Source: an uncultured Bacillota bacterium (GTDB lineage: Bacteria > Bacillota > Clostridia > Christensenellales > UBA1242). Taken from it: a DNA stretch of 64,000 bases. The notes beneath the pieces were generated by a model. That model searched no databases. It was not told the origin of the DNA and was given only the letters and a program-made list of their open reading frames with translations. Every line of letters begins with the position of its first letter. Position 1 is the stretch's first letter. A program made the translations under genes and the position numbers. The DNA lies in NCBI GenBank assembly GCA_900544595.1, contig UQVQ01000002.1:102245-166244 (forward strand), given 5' to 3'. Below are positions 51,389 to 59,771 of this stretch, piece after piece.

Positions 51389-52393
51389 TTAGACAAGACT
51401 TGCGCTTACCGTCACACCCGTTTGCTTTGTTGTGGTATAGATGACGATATAATATGTTCCTGCTGCAGGTGAGCTGTAATAGGTGTCGCTGTCGCCTTCT
51501 TGTTTTTCAACAGGGTTGCCGTTTGCATCAAGGAATTGCCAGGTCAGACCGGTTGCAGGAGATGCACTAAGTTGCAAATCTGTGCCGTAGGAACCTCCCT
51601 CCAGCATTTCATCTGTCAACGTAAGCTTGAAATAGTTGTACTCGTTGTTCCATAATGCTACATTTGTTTTTGAGAAAGTCCCTTCACTGTATTCAAGAGT
51701 TTTGTATGGGTTTGAAGGATAGTGTGTGACTACCATCTCATATTCTCCTGGAGTGACAAAAGGCATTTCAAGATATTTGACGTCATTTTCCATCAATTCT
51801 CTGACGATTTCTGGAGTGTCGCTCGAGATTTCCACCGCCCCAAATTGACCAGCTGCTCGAGTGAACATACCAGTTTTAATAAGTTTTTTGTTTGCATCAT
51901 AAATCTTGGCTTGTGCGTGAGTTGTATCTGTTTGTTGCAAACCGCCGCCGACTTTATTCATATTTATCCAGTAGTAGCCGTTTGCGAAACCACAATCCTT
52001 CACTTCATAGCGGAAGTAATAGGTGCCCGCCTCGGTCACTGTAAACTTAGTGTAAGTTTGTTCGTCATCTTTTTCCACATAGTTTAAGTCGATATAGTTA
52101 TAAGTGACTGGTTCTGTTTTTGTTCTTTTGCAAACGGAGCAGGTGTAGGTTTTTTCACCATTTTCTAGAAATGTTGCCTCTTTTGTAATAACGCCAGCGT
52201 CCCAAGTGTGCTCTGCTTTGTCAAGTATTTCTTTGCAATTTTCATCTTCGCAAACATGCCAATGATATGTTTCGTCACTTAACCATTCTGCTGATGCTTT
52301 GTGACTATGTCCACAAGCTGTCAACATCAACATTGCTGGGACAATTAAACATATTGCAAAAACGAATGTTAATAAAGATTTTTTCTTTGTCAT
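51389..52393 (-). CDS. Lipoprotein with Cys/His-rich N-terminal repeats
   Basis: A 334-aa protein with lipoprotein signal (MTKKKSLLTFVFAICLIVPA, lipobox LTAC at about residue 24-27). Next are two small Cys/His units (YHWHVCEDENCKEI, YTCSVCKRTKTEP) as in many clostridial surface proteins, then beta-rich domains (TKFTVTEAGTYYFRYEV near 115; NYFKLTLTDEMLEGG near 255; TYYSSPAAGTYYIVIYTT at the end) of the pre-peptidase C-terminal or similar bacterial type. Function unknown. It carries the GACTTAAGTC box before its promoter, like the next lipoprotein. AAAAGGAG precedes the ATG. Confidence 0.75.
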   Translation of the reverse strand: MTKKKSLLTFVFAICLIVPAMLMLTACGHSHKASAEWLSDETYHWHVCEDENCKEILDKAEHTWDAGVITKEATFLENGEKTYTCSVCKRTKTEPVTYNYIDLNYVEKDDEQTYTKFTVTEAGTYYFRYEVKDCGFANGYYWINMNKVGGGLQQTDTTHAQAKIYDANKKLIKTGMFTRAAGQFGAVEISSDTPEIVRELMENDVKYLEMPFVTPGEYEMVVTHYPSNPYKTLEYSEGTFSKTNVALWNNEYNYFKLTLTDEMLEGGSYGTDLQLSASPATGLTWQFLDANGNPVEKQEGDSDTYYSSPAAGTYYIVIYTTTKQTGVTVSASLV

Positions 52394-52464
52394 TTTTTAT
52401 TCTCCTTTTATTTATTTTGTGAAACAATAAGGAGAAAATGACATTTCCTTATCTTCACAGTTAA

Positions 52465-52505
52465 ATTATAGCATATTATATTCAAAAAAGGCTGGGACTT
52501 AAGTC
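52465..52505 (-). promoter_or_regulatory. Promoter with GACTTAAGTC box, lipoprotein 1
   Basis: Reverse-strand TATAAT at 52465-52470 with the perfect palindrome GACTTAAGTC at 52496-52505, 25 nt upstream of it, i.e. over the -35 region. The box starts a 45-bp segment (52495-52539) repeated exactly at 53173-53217. Confidence 0.75.
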
Positions 52506-52539
52506 TAAACTTTTGTTCAAAAAAAAGGACAAAAGTCCT
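52495..52539. repeat. 45-bp direct repeat, copy 1
   Basis: Identical to 53173-53217. It contains GACTTAAGTC at one end and a hairpin AGGACAAAAGTCCT-like stem (GGAC..GTCC) at the other, so it joins an operator to the terminator of the preceding unit. Confidence 0.85.
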
Positions 52540-52582
52540 TTTTTTGTATTATTGTTTTATTCCATATCCAGTGCGGTATATT

Positions 52583-53071
52583 TTACACTTTTGCAGATAG
52601 TTTTATTACAACACTGGTTTTAGCACTAATTCGTTTTGTTATTGTTATAACTCTTTTATCTGCACTAAATTTATACTCGGCACTTAAGTAGTCATCAGTA
52701 ACTCGATTAAATTTGTTTTCAGCATCTTCTTGGGTATTGTAAAATTCTATACAGTTATCTTCATTTATAACATAGAACCATCCATCATCGGATTCACCAC
52801 CAGTAGAAATCTTAACGCCACCATTTTCATCAAAAATAAGAACAAATGTGGAAAATACTGCTTTTGCACTTTCTTCACTTCCACCTTCTTCTATTAGAGT
52901 GTCTTTGTCATCACCCCAATTGATAGTTATATCGCTTTGTTTGTTTACAACAGTGTAAGTTACTCCTTTTTCGCTGATTGGTTTGTTTCCACAAGCGGTC
53001 ATCATAAACATCGCCGGAATGATTAGGCAAAGGGCTAAAACAAAAGCCCATATTGATTTTTTCTTTGTCAT
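52583..53071 (-). CDS. Small lipoprotein, unknown function
   Basis: A 162-aa protein with a signal nearly the same as that of the 51389-52393 gene (MTKKKSIWAFVLALCLIIPA, lipobox MTAC). The mature part has a predicted mix of strands (KGVTYTVVNKQSDITINWGD, VFSTFVLIFDENGGVKISTG, CIEFYNTQEDAENKFNRVTD). No family recognised. It is divergent from the response-regulator gene and carries the same GACTTAAGTC box. TAAGGAGAA precedes the ATG. Confidence 0.7.
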   Translation of the reverse strand: MTKKKSIWAFVLALCLIIPAMFMMTACGNKPISEKGVTYTVVNKQSDITINWGDDKDTLIEEGGSEESAKAVFSTFVLIFDENGGVKISTGGESDDGWFYVINEDNCIEFYNTQEDAENKFNRVTDDYLSAEYKFSADKRVITITKRISAKTSVVIKLSAKV

Positions 53072-53142
53072 GTTTTCTCCTTATATTTAAATTTTTGTGA
53101 AATACAAGAAGAAAATCTATCAATCTTCTTTTTCACATTTTT

Positions 53143-53183
53143 ATTATAACATAATACCCTCAAAAATGATTAGGACTTAAGTC
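53143..53183 (-). promoter_or_regulatory. Promoter with GACTTAAGTC box, lipoprotein 2
   Basis: TATAAT at 53143-53148 and GACTTAAGTC at 53174-53183, again 25 nt apart. The box also lies upstream of the response-regulator promoter on the other strand (TATAAT near 53240). Confidence 0.75.
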
Positions 53184-53217
53184 TAAACTTTTGTTCAAAA
53201 AAAAGGACAAAAGTCCT
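53173..53217. repeat. 45-bp direct repeat, copy 2
   Basis: Identical to 52495-52539. Confidence 0.85.
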
Positions 53218-53275
53218 ATTATCTTGTGGGGCTTTTATGATATAATATAAAAAATAAATACTTTTGGGAGCGAAA

Positions 53276-53887
53276 ATGGATAAAATTAAAGTATTGCTTG
53301 TTGAAGACCAAGATTTGCTACTAGACGGAATGTCTTTGTCGCTTGAAGCGAGTGGCGAAATTGAAATTGTTGAAAAATTTAAGGATATTGCAGACTATTT
53401 TTATATTGAAGATAGAAAAAACATTGATGTAATTTTAACCGATGTTTGCTGCGCGAATAATCACAATAGCATAGACTATATAAAAGAAATTAAGCAAGAC
53501 AACCCAAACATTAAAATTATTCTAATGACATCTGTTATGGAAATAAGTTTTATCGATAGAGCCAAGCAATCTGGTGCAGACAGTTTCGTATATAAAACTA
53601 TACCAACCAAAGAACTAATCACAATTATTCATAGTGCTATGAATGGATATGGCACTTTTCCAATAAGCAAAAGAGAAGAAATTTCTTTTTTGAAAAATTT
53701 AACTGACAACGAACTAAATATTGTAAGGCTATATTGTCAAGGCAATAATCGAAAAGAGATTGCACAAAAGATGTCCTTTTCTGAGTCCACAATTAAAAAC
53801 TCAATAACACTAATTTTAGAAAAAACTGGTTTTGCGTCAATGTCTAAATTCGCAATTTGGCTAATGCAAAATGGATTTATTATTTAA
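53276..53887 (+). CDS. Response regulator, NarL/LuxR type
   Basis: A 203-aa protein. Receiver domain (about 1-120): acidic pair in LLVEDQDLLLDG, phospho-Asp in VILTDVCC (about residue 54), Lys in SFVYKTIPT. C-terminal LuxR HTH (about 140-200): LTDNELNIVRLYCQGNNRKE, IAQKMSFSESTIKNSITLIL. Start at ATG 53276 (GGGAGCG before it). It is divergent from the lipoprotein gene and 2 kb from the two sensor genes, so it is the likely partner of the kinase at 48268-49617 and the likely binder of the GACTTAAGTC boxes. Confidence 0.9.
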   Translation: MDKIKVLLVEDQDLLLDGMSLSLEASGEIEIVEKFKDIADYFYIEDRKNIDVILTDVCCANNHNSIDYIKEIKQDNPNIKIILMTSVMEISFIDRAKQSGADSFVYKTIPTKELITIIHSAMNGYGTFPISKREEISFLKNLTDNELNIVRLYCQGNNRKEIAQKMSFSESTIKNSITLILEKTGFASMSKFAIWLMQNGFII

Positions 53888-54000
53888 ACAAATATAACAA
53901 AACCAACTTTTTATATTAAATTATTAAAATTTGAGTGAAATATTTATTTTCTTTTTGAATTTTTTATATCAAAAGTTTAAACAAAAAACATTTTTACATA

Positions 54001-54041
54001 AAAAAACACCTTTTGAGGACCAGCCTGCAAAGGTGTTTTTA
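54001..54041. terminator. Terminator between the regulator and the 54-kb lipoprotein
   Basis: AAAAACACCTTT / AAAGGTGTTTTT stem with a T-run. Confidence 0.75.
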
Positions 54042-54058
54042 AATTTATATTATTTATG

Positions 54059-54997
54059 TTAATTAAAAGATTTAATATCGCTTAATGAGCCTGCTTTATA
54101 GCCATCGAAACTTGGGAATGGAATGTTTCCATCTCTATCTCCCCAGTATTCGGAAAGGGTTATGCTCATTCTGCCTTTCATTGAAATTGAACTTCCTGCT
54201 GCGCCAGAACCTGCTGTTGTTGAATAGTCGCCTTCAACTCTAACTTCTTTAATCATATAGCCATTGTTCTCACGATGTTGTGCGTCCACGTTGACATATA
54301 CAACAACATTTGTCATTGAACCATATGTGATGTTATCGTTAAACTCAACTTTAAATCCAATGTTGTTTCCTTTTACGCAAATTTGGAAATTTGCAGATTC
54401 AAGATTGTTTTTAACGAAATCAATGATCGCTGTGTCGTCGCAAAGTTTGTCTAATTTCCCAACACTTTCTAATGCAGCATCTGCGTTGATTTCTTCAATC
54501 ATTAGTTTTTGTTCACTGATTTGAACTTTTGTGTGGTTAGATTCAATTGTCGTTGGCAAAGTATGTACATAAAGATTATTATTTTTAACATACGATTCCG
54601 CCGTCATCTTGCCTTTCATTCCAACAATGTCGTAGTCCACAACAGTTTTTAATCCGAGTTGATTTCCATCAACTGGATCCAATCTAATGATTGCGTTTGT
54701 TAAAGAATTCATTGAATACTTTGTTTGATATCCTTCTGGTCCAACCATTCCTTCTGCGTTTGATTCAACGGTAAGACGATAGCCACCAGCCATTGAACTA
54801 ACTCTTGTGAAATCTCCCTTTCCCGTTGTTTTTTCAACAAACTCCTCCGCTGATGACGATGTATATCTTTGGTTTGTGTTACATGTTGCCTTTTGTTCAA
54901 GTTCTCCGCCGCAGCCAGTGAGTGCAAACATAACTGGAATTAAGAACACCACTGAAAAAAGCAAAGCTAAGATACTTTTTGACTTTTTAGTTTTCAT
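54059..54997 (-). CDS. Lipoprotein of unknown function
   Basis: A 312-aa protein starting at ATG 54997 behind GGAGGTAAAA; signal SILALLFSVVFLIPVMFALT with lipobox LTGC. The mature part (YQTKYSMNSLTNAIIRLDPV, YDIVGMKGKMTAESYVKNNN, LYVHTLP, VVYVNVDAQHRENN) resembles LolA/LppX-like half-barrel lipoproteins, without certainty. Single gene. No GACTTAAGTC box seen in front of it. Confidence 0.7.
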   Translation of the reverse strand: MKTKKSKSILALLFSVVFLIPVMFALTGCGGELEQKATCNTNQRYTSSSAEEFVEKTTGKGDFTRVSSMAGGYRLTVESNAEGMVGPEGYQTKYSMNSLTNAIIRLDPVDGNQLGLKTVVDYDIVGMKGKMTAESYVKNNNLYVHTLPTTIESNHTKVQISEQKLMIEEINADAALESVGKLDKLCDDTAIIDFVKNNLESANFQICVKGNNIGFKVEFNDNITYGSMTNVVVYVNVDAQHRENNGYMIKEVRVEGDYSTTAGSGAAGSSISMKGRMSITLSEYWGDRDGNIPFPSFDGYKAGSLSDIKSFN

Positions 54998-55186
54998 TTT
55001 TACCTCCTTAACTAATTTGTCATAAGTATGATAGCACAATTAGATTTCATACACAACAAATTAAACAAAAAATTTGTTTAAAAAATATGTTTTTTAAAAA
55101 ATGTTGACGTTTATACATAAACTTATTAAACATTTTAAAAAATTCTGGTTGCTCTTTATATACTGCTTGTAAGGGAGAAGTTTACC

Positions 55187-55849
55187 ATGAGAAAAAACAG
55201 ATGCTGCGGAACTTTAAATCCGCTTAACAGTCAAAGCAGCAATCCAAATTCGATTATCTCCGTGGTTGGTTCAATTGGAGCAACAGGACCAACTGGAGTA
55301 ACTGGCCCAACCTGAGCAACTGGCCCAACCGGAGCGGATGCATCGCTTAAAATGCGCCACGCCTATCTCGTTACCTACGCCCCAAATCCAACCGACGAAG
55401 GAATTCGAGTTGAAAGCAAGGAGCGCTTGCCTATCACAAGAATTGAAATGGATCCAAACAACTATTTAACGCTTAACACAGCCGACAACACGTTGCAATT
55501 TAATAAGATTGGTTGGTATCGAATCACAATTGTTGTAAGCGCCTACACCAACTATGCAGACAATCAAGCCTTTAATCCCGACACAGACTTTGTTTCAGTT
55601 GGATTTTGCGAAACAGGAACAGACAACATTTATATTGGAGCCAGCCAATGGATCTATGACGAATTTCCAATCCCAATGTTTGCGCAAGGCATAATTTCTG
55701 TTCCTGACCCAAGAGCAACCTATGAGATTATTAACACAACAAAAAGAGAATTCTATCTTTTAACTCCAAAACTTGAGCTAAGCGCAACAAAATCCTATTT
55801 CACAACTCTTCCTGTTTCTGTTGTTATTGAATATTTGGGAAGAGAATAG
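55187..55849 (+). pseudogene. Collagen-like protein with an in-frame TGA at a Gly position
   Basis: From ATG 55187 (AAGGGAGAAG in front) the frame reads MRKNRCCGTLNPLNSQSSNP, then VGSIGATGPTGVTGPT, then TGA at 55313-55315, then ATGPTGADASLKMRHAYLVT and a C-terminal beta-rich domain to 55849. TGA stands exactly where the Gly-X-Y pattern needs GGA, so a single G-to-T change is likely. The C-terminal part (GWYRITIVVSAYTNYA) is of the same BclA-head style as the 3425-4360 protein. Without readthrough only 42 residues are made. An ATG at 55352 has no ribosome site. Confidence 0.75.
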
Positions 55850-55888
55850 AAAAAAATTAGATTTATGTTAAATTTTCACAATTTTTGT

Positions 55889-55930
55889 TAGAATTCTTAA
55901 AAGTAGAAATAATAATGTAAGAATTCTTTA
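55889..55930. promoter_or_regulatory. Two palindromes before the 69-aa XRE gene
   Basis: TAGAATTCTTAA (55889-55900) and TAAGAATTCTTTA (55918-55930), centred on GAATTC and about 30 bp (three helical turns) apart. A likely autoregulatory operator. Confidence 0.55.
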
Positions 55931-55940
55931 AAATATAAGT

Positions 55941-56150
55941 ATGGAAATTAAAGAAAAAATTGGCGTTTCAATTAAAACCTGCCGTAAAAATGCAAAACTT
56001 TCGCAGGTTGAGTTGGCATCCAAAATTGGAGTTACTCACGCCGCAATAAGTTTTTGGGAAAATGGGATTAACATTCCAAATGTTGAGGATTGTTGGAAAA
56101 TTGCCGATGCGTTAGGGCTTTCAATTGACGAGCTTGTTGGAAGAATTTAA
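55941..56150 (+). CDS. XRE-family HTH regulator, 69 aa
   Basis: A single Cro/C1 HTH domain: CRKNAKLSQVELASKIGVTH, AAISFWENGINIPNVEDCWK, IADALGLSIDELVG. Complete and of typical minimal length. No Shine-Dalgarno sequence; TAAAAT lies 6 nt before the ATG, which may be another leaderless start. Monocistronic, ending in a terminator. Confidence 0.88.
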   Translation: MEIKEKIGVSIKTCRKNAKLSQVELASKIGVTHAAISFWENGINIPNVEDCWKIADALGLSIDELVGRI

Positions 56151-56176
56151 AAAAAGAGCGATATGCTCTTTTTTTA
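56151..56176 (+). terminator. Terminator of the 69-aa XRE gene
   Basis: AAAGAGC / GCTCTTT stem followed by a T-run, right after the stop. Confidence 0.75.
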
Positions 56177-56301
56177 TTCCTTTTCGCAATTTATAATTAT
56201 GTTTGCAGAAGAAAAAGTTTCCTTAATTCCAACAATAAAAATTTTTTTAACACACATTTTAACAAAAGAAAAACCTTACATTTCTGTAAGGCTTTCTTTC
56301 G

Positions 56302-56535
56302 TTATTCAAACCAAATAACTCTTTCGTCGGTTGCTAGGGTTATCATGTCAACAAGCCAAAGGAATGGGAGTCCAACAATAATAATTATTATTCCCAAAAC
56401 AACCCCTAATGTGTTTTTGCTTTCTGCACTCTTGAAAATTCTGTAGAGAACCCAAAGGATGTCAAGAACAGGTAAAGCAAGCAAAACTTTAGCAACTTTC
56501 GAAAATCCATCGAATGCGCTTACATATGATTTCAT
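56302..56535 (-). CDS. Small two-helix membrane protein
   Basis: A 77-aa protein with two membrane helices (VLLALPVLDILWVLYRIF and TLGVVLGIIIIIVGLPFLWL), and an acidic end. No family recognised with certainty. AGGAGG precedes the ATG; a terminator hairpin CCTTACA/TGTAAGG (about 56275-56293) follows. Confidence 0.6.
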   Translation of the reverse strand: MKSYVSAFDGFSKVAKVLLALPVLDILWVLYRIFKSAESKNTLGVVLGIIIIIVGLPFLWLVDMITLATDERVIWFE

Positions 56536-56614
56536 AAAAACCTCCTATGTGTATTATATAACACTTTTGACAAAAATAGCAATGTTTATCAAAAATTTTT
56601 TAAAATTTTTTCTT

Positions 56615-57484
56615 TTACTTTTTAATAACAAAATAGTTAATTTCGCCGTTTGCCTCAAAAGCATAATCCGTAACACCAAGATCACGAAGAGAATAAACAA
56701 AACCGTCTGTGTGGTTAGCGTCCCCAATTAACGCATTAACAAATTGCGAGCCAATTTGAAGATTGATTTCTTGGGCAGTTCCTGTTCCTGCAATTAAATT
56801 TATTGTGTTTAAAAAGCTTGTTGTTTGTTCTTGTGTTAAGTTGTTAATTGTCATTCCAACGCTTTCAACTGTATAGTTAAATTCCCCTTCGCCTTTAACA
56901 ACAGAAACGGTTGAAGAAATATAAAGCGTTGAAGGAATATATTTTTTAAACCAACTTAATGGAAAATCTTTCATTTTTTCTTTAATTTGAGAAACATCAA
57001 CTTTAACAACAAAATTAACATCAGCGCTGTTCCCCTCAATGCTGCTAAATTTAACTTGAATTAAATTTGCTTTAAGCGTTGTTTGTTCGTCAAATTTAAT
57101 ATCCATACCTTCGCCACACGCAATTTTTGCAATGGCGCCAAGTTGTTTATCGGTTAATTTGAAAGATTCTTTAATGTTTATTCCAACTGGCTTTGAGATT
57201 TTAAAACCTTCTTCCTCATTCCCAACAATTAACCCATCAATTTGCGCGTTAACAGTTGTTTGAGCCGATGTCATATCGCTGGCTGTAAATTGGTTTGGAA
57301 ACATCTTTTCTTCATCAACATTTTCTTGGAGCTTTTTAATTTCTCCAATCGTTCCCAAAACGCTAACATTATATTTTACTTTAACGAAAATGCACGCGCC
57401 AGCAAATGCTAAAGCAATTATGATAATAATTGATAAAATTGCGATTATAAGTTTAACCCACCAAGGTTTTCTTGCTTTTTCCAT
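56615..57484 (-). CDS. Membrane-anchored extracytoplasmic protein, unknown
   Basis: A 289-aa protein with a single N-terminal membrane helix (about 10-33, LIIAILSIIIIIALAFAGAC) and a long extracellular domain with alternating strands (FTASDMTSAQTTVNAQIDGL, IKFDEQTTLKANLIQVKFSS, VDVSQIKEKMKDFPLSWFKK). It may be a LolA-like or similar sheet domain. No catalytic motif. GGAGAGAAAAT precedes the ATG. It is a lone gene in the run of secreted proteins 51-60 kb. Confidence 0.65.
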   Translation of the reverse strand: MEKARKPWWVKLIIAILSIIIIIALAFAGACIFVKVKYNVSVLGTIGEIKKLQENVDEEKMFPNQFTASDMTSAQTTVNAQIDGLIVGNEEEGFKISKPVGINIKESFKLTDKQLGAIAKIACGEGMDIKFDEQTTLKANLIQVKFSSIEGNSADVNFVVKVDVSQIKEKMKDFPLSWFKKYIPSTLYISSTVSVVKGEGEFNYTVESVGMTINNLTQEQTTSFLNTINLIAGTGTAQEINLQIGSQFVNALIGDANHTDGFVYSLRDLGVTDYAFEANGEINYFVIKK

Positions 57485-57706
57485 ATTTTCTCTCCTTTTT
57501 TCTTTTAAGAAATTATACCACTTTTGATTACAAAAAACAACAGATAAATTTTTATTTGTTTAAACTTCTCAATGTTTTAAAGCAATTTGTTCCCAAAAAC
57601 GGGGCGCGCCATTCTAACAAAACTTGAATTCCTAATAATTTTTTATATTTTAAATGATTTTATTCGTTTTAAGTATAAAAAAACTCTCAAGAAGAGAGTT
57701 TTTAAA

Positions 57707-58612
57707 TTATCTAAGTTGCGAGTTAATTGCCGAGATTGCCGAGCTGTAGTTTCCGCTGTAATCAAAGACATAACTTATTGATGCGGTTGCTTCGGCATTA
57801 AATCCTCCGCGGCTTATATCATAGTTTTCAACGGCTGAAATTGAAGAGATTGTTCCATATGCTTTATCAATTTTAACCGTCAAGGTTATTGCTTTCATCG
57901 AAGGAGCCGCTCCCCCATTTGCTGTCATATTTTTAACATAATTTTTCCAGCACGCAGCATTCAATGTTACAGAAACTGTGTAGTATGATTTTCCTGGGTC
58001 GTCTTTAAGAAGAGGAATTGTTTTAATTGCAGCATTCATGTCATAAGGAACTGCATTTGGCAAAATTCCATAAACTGAAAGATATTGTGCTGTTGTTTGG
58101 GTTGTTAAACCATTTCTTTTAATAGCAATGTTTGAGCCTTCAATCTTTTTAAATTCTGTGTAGTTTTCGCCTTGTCCTGCTGGAACTGCACTTCCGTCGG
58201 CAACTGTTTTAATGTATGATTTTCCGCCAACGTTATAAATCCATTCGTTAACTTTTTGAACCCCGCCAATGCTTCCTGCTTTTGCATCAACTGCTTGGCT
58301 TTTTGTTATTCTGTGGTCATATTTGTTTAACATATCGAGCGCATAACTAAGGGCTTGCGCACCACTTGTGAAACTTGGGTTTGTTTTAGTCATTCCGTTT
58401 TGGTTGTTTTCCCCTTGGTTTGTGTTGTCCTTGGAATCTGTGTTCTCGCCATCTTTGTTTTTGTTATCTTCGCCTGTTTCCGCATCTGCTTGGTCAATTG
58501 AAGTATTATGTTTAGGCGATGTGAAATCTATGGTTGAAAATGCAACAACAATGCTTATAAGAGCAAGCGTGATGCATACTATTATATTAAATTTTTTCTT
58601 ACTATAACTCAT
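57707..58612 (-). CDS. Anchored secreted protein, paralogue 1
   Basis: A 301-aa protein with an N-terminal membrane segment (IIVCITLALISIVVAFSTID), a disordered Asp/Asn/Gly-rich linker (about 35-75, EDNKNKDGENTDSKDNTNQG), and a globular part (FTSGAQALSYALDMLNKYDH, DDPGKSYYTVSVTLNAACWK, ITLTVKIDKAYGTISSISAV). The order of parts is the same as in the next gene (58734-59675), so the two are old duplicates. Function unknown. Its terminator is ACTCTC/GAGAGT at about 57684-57701. Confidence 0.65.
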   Translation of the reverse strand: MSYSKKKFNIIVCITLALISIVVAFSTIDFTSPKHNTSIDQADAETGEDNKNKDGENTDSKDNTNQGENNQNGMTKTNPSFTSGAQALSYALDMLNKYDHRITKSQAVDAKAGSIGGVQKVNEWIYNVGGKSYIKTVADGSAVPAGQGENYTEFKKIEGSNIAIKRNGLTTQTTAQYLSVYGILPNAVPYDMNAAIKTIPLLKDDPGKSYYTVSVTLNAACWKNYVKNMTANGGAAPSMKAITLTVKIDKAYGTISSISAVENYDISRGGFNAEATASISYVFDYSGNYSSAISAINSQLR

Positions 58613-58733
58613 TTCTTTTTCCCCGAAAATTGTCTTTTCCTAAGTATTTATATGATTGATAATTTGAGTATACAATAACTTATTCATAATGTCAACTGTT
58701 TTTGCATAAATATTCATTTTCTATTCAATATTT

Positions 58734-59675
58734 TTAGTTCATTCCAACACGATGGCGCATATCTGCAACATCTTTTGAAATATCTTTTGTGTAGTTATAT
58801 TTAATGAAAACTTTTCCCTTCGCCTGAATATTTGCTTTAATTCCGTTATAGTTATAAACAAGAGAATAGCTTTCGGTTGAATCGAAAGAAATAAATCTTC
58901 CAGTTGCCTTGCTAATCTTAATTACGATTGTGATTGAAGAGATTTTTGGCAAGCCATCAACATTTCCAACAACATCTTTTAAAACAGTTTGATATGTCCT
59001 CCAAGACTTTGAATTTAAGATCATTTGAACTTCATAATATTTCTTTGTTGGATCGTCTTTAAGATAGGCTTTTGCCGTGTTTTTATTTATAATATAAGGA
59101 ATTTGATAGGTTGTTATCTTATATTTATCAATGTCTTCTTGAAGCGTGTGTCGGTTATTTTTAGAAAGCTGAACCATTTGGTTAACCATGTCAAAACACG
59201 TGTAGGAAGTGAATGTTTTTCCCGCTCCAATGTTAATTCCAAGATTTCCAACATCAATAATCGTTTGAACGCTGTTAATAACATAAATTTCTGTTAAGTT
59301 ATCGTAAATTTTTCTTTTGCCGGTATAATCAACCGTAACTGGAAATTTTTCAGCATCGCCATGAACCGTCCAAAGATATTCGCGATAGCTTTTCGATTTC
59401 TTTTCCATTTCTAATGCGTAGTTATATGCTTGCCAAGCGTTTTCAAAAACAATTTTAGTTGGAAGGGTTGTTCCTCCCTGGCTTGGCAATTCCTCCTCAT
59501 AATCATCTTGATTATTGTCGTTGTTTTGATCAGGGTTGATTGTTGTTTGACTTTCTTCTGCATCGGTTCTGCTTATAAGCGAGTTAAAATCTATCAATGA
59601 AAGGCCAACGGTTATGCAAATAACCGCCAAAATAAATGCCACATATGCGTTTAGTTTCTTAATGCTTAATTTCAC
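58734..59675 (-). CDS. Anchored secreted protein, paralogue 2
   Basis: A 313-aa protein with N-terminal membrane segment (YVAFILAVICITVGLSLIDF), acidic Asn-rich linker (about 42-65), then FENAWQAYNYALEMEKKSKS, DDPTKKYYEVQMILNSKSWR, SSITIVIKISKATGRFISFD. These match paralogue 1 in spacing (AxxYALxM, DDPxKxYYxVxxxLNxxxW, ITxxxKIxKAxGxxxS). Function unknown. Start at ATG 59675 after AAGGTGAA. Confidence 0.65.
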   Translation of the reverse strand: MKLSIKKLNAYVAFILAVICITVGLSLIDFNSLISRTDAEESQTTINPDQNNDNNQDDYEEELPSQGGTTLPTKIVFENAWQAYNYALEMEKKSKSYREYLWTVHGDAEKFPVTVDYTGKRKIYDNLTEIYVINSVQTIIDVGNLGINIGAGKTFTSYTCFDMVNQMVQLSKNNRHTLQEDIDKYKITTYQIPYIINKNTAKAYLKDDPTKKYYEVQMILNSKSWRTYQTVLKDVVGNVDGLPKISSITIVIKISKATGRFISFDSTESYSLVYNYNGIKANIQAKGKVFIKYNYTKDISKDVADMRHRVGMN

Positions 59676-59771
59676 CTTTTCTTCCTATGTATATATTATA
59701 TTTTTCAATTTCGTGCTTATTATGGCATTAAAATTTTGCTTCGTCAAGTGTTTTTCATGAATTTTGCATAT

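Noticed and set aside
55313..55315. UGA read as glycine (alternative genetic code)
   Set aside because: glnS, the P-type ATPase and the 27.7-kb NTPase gene end at TGA at the expected family length, and Trp is encoded by TGG; a recoded genome would show TGA inside many genes.
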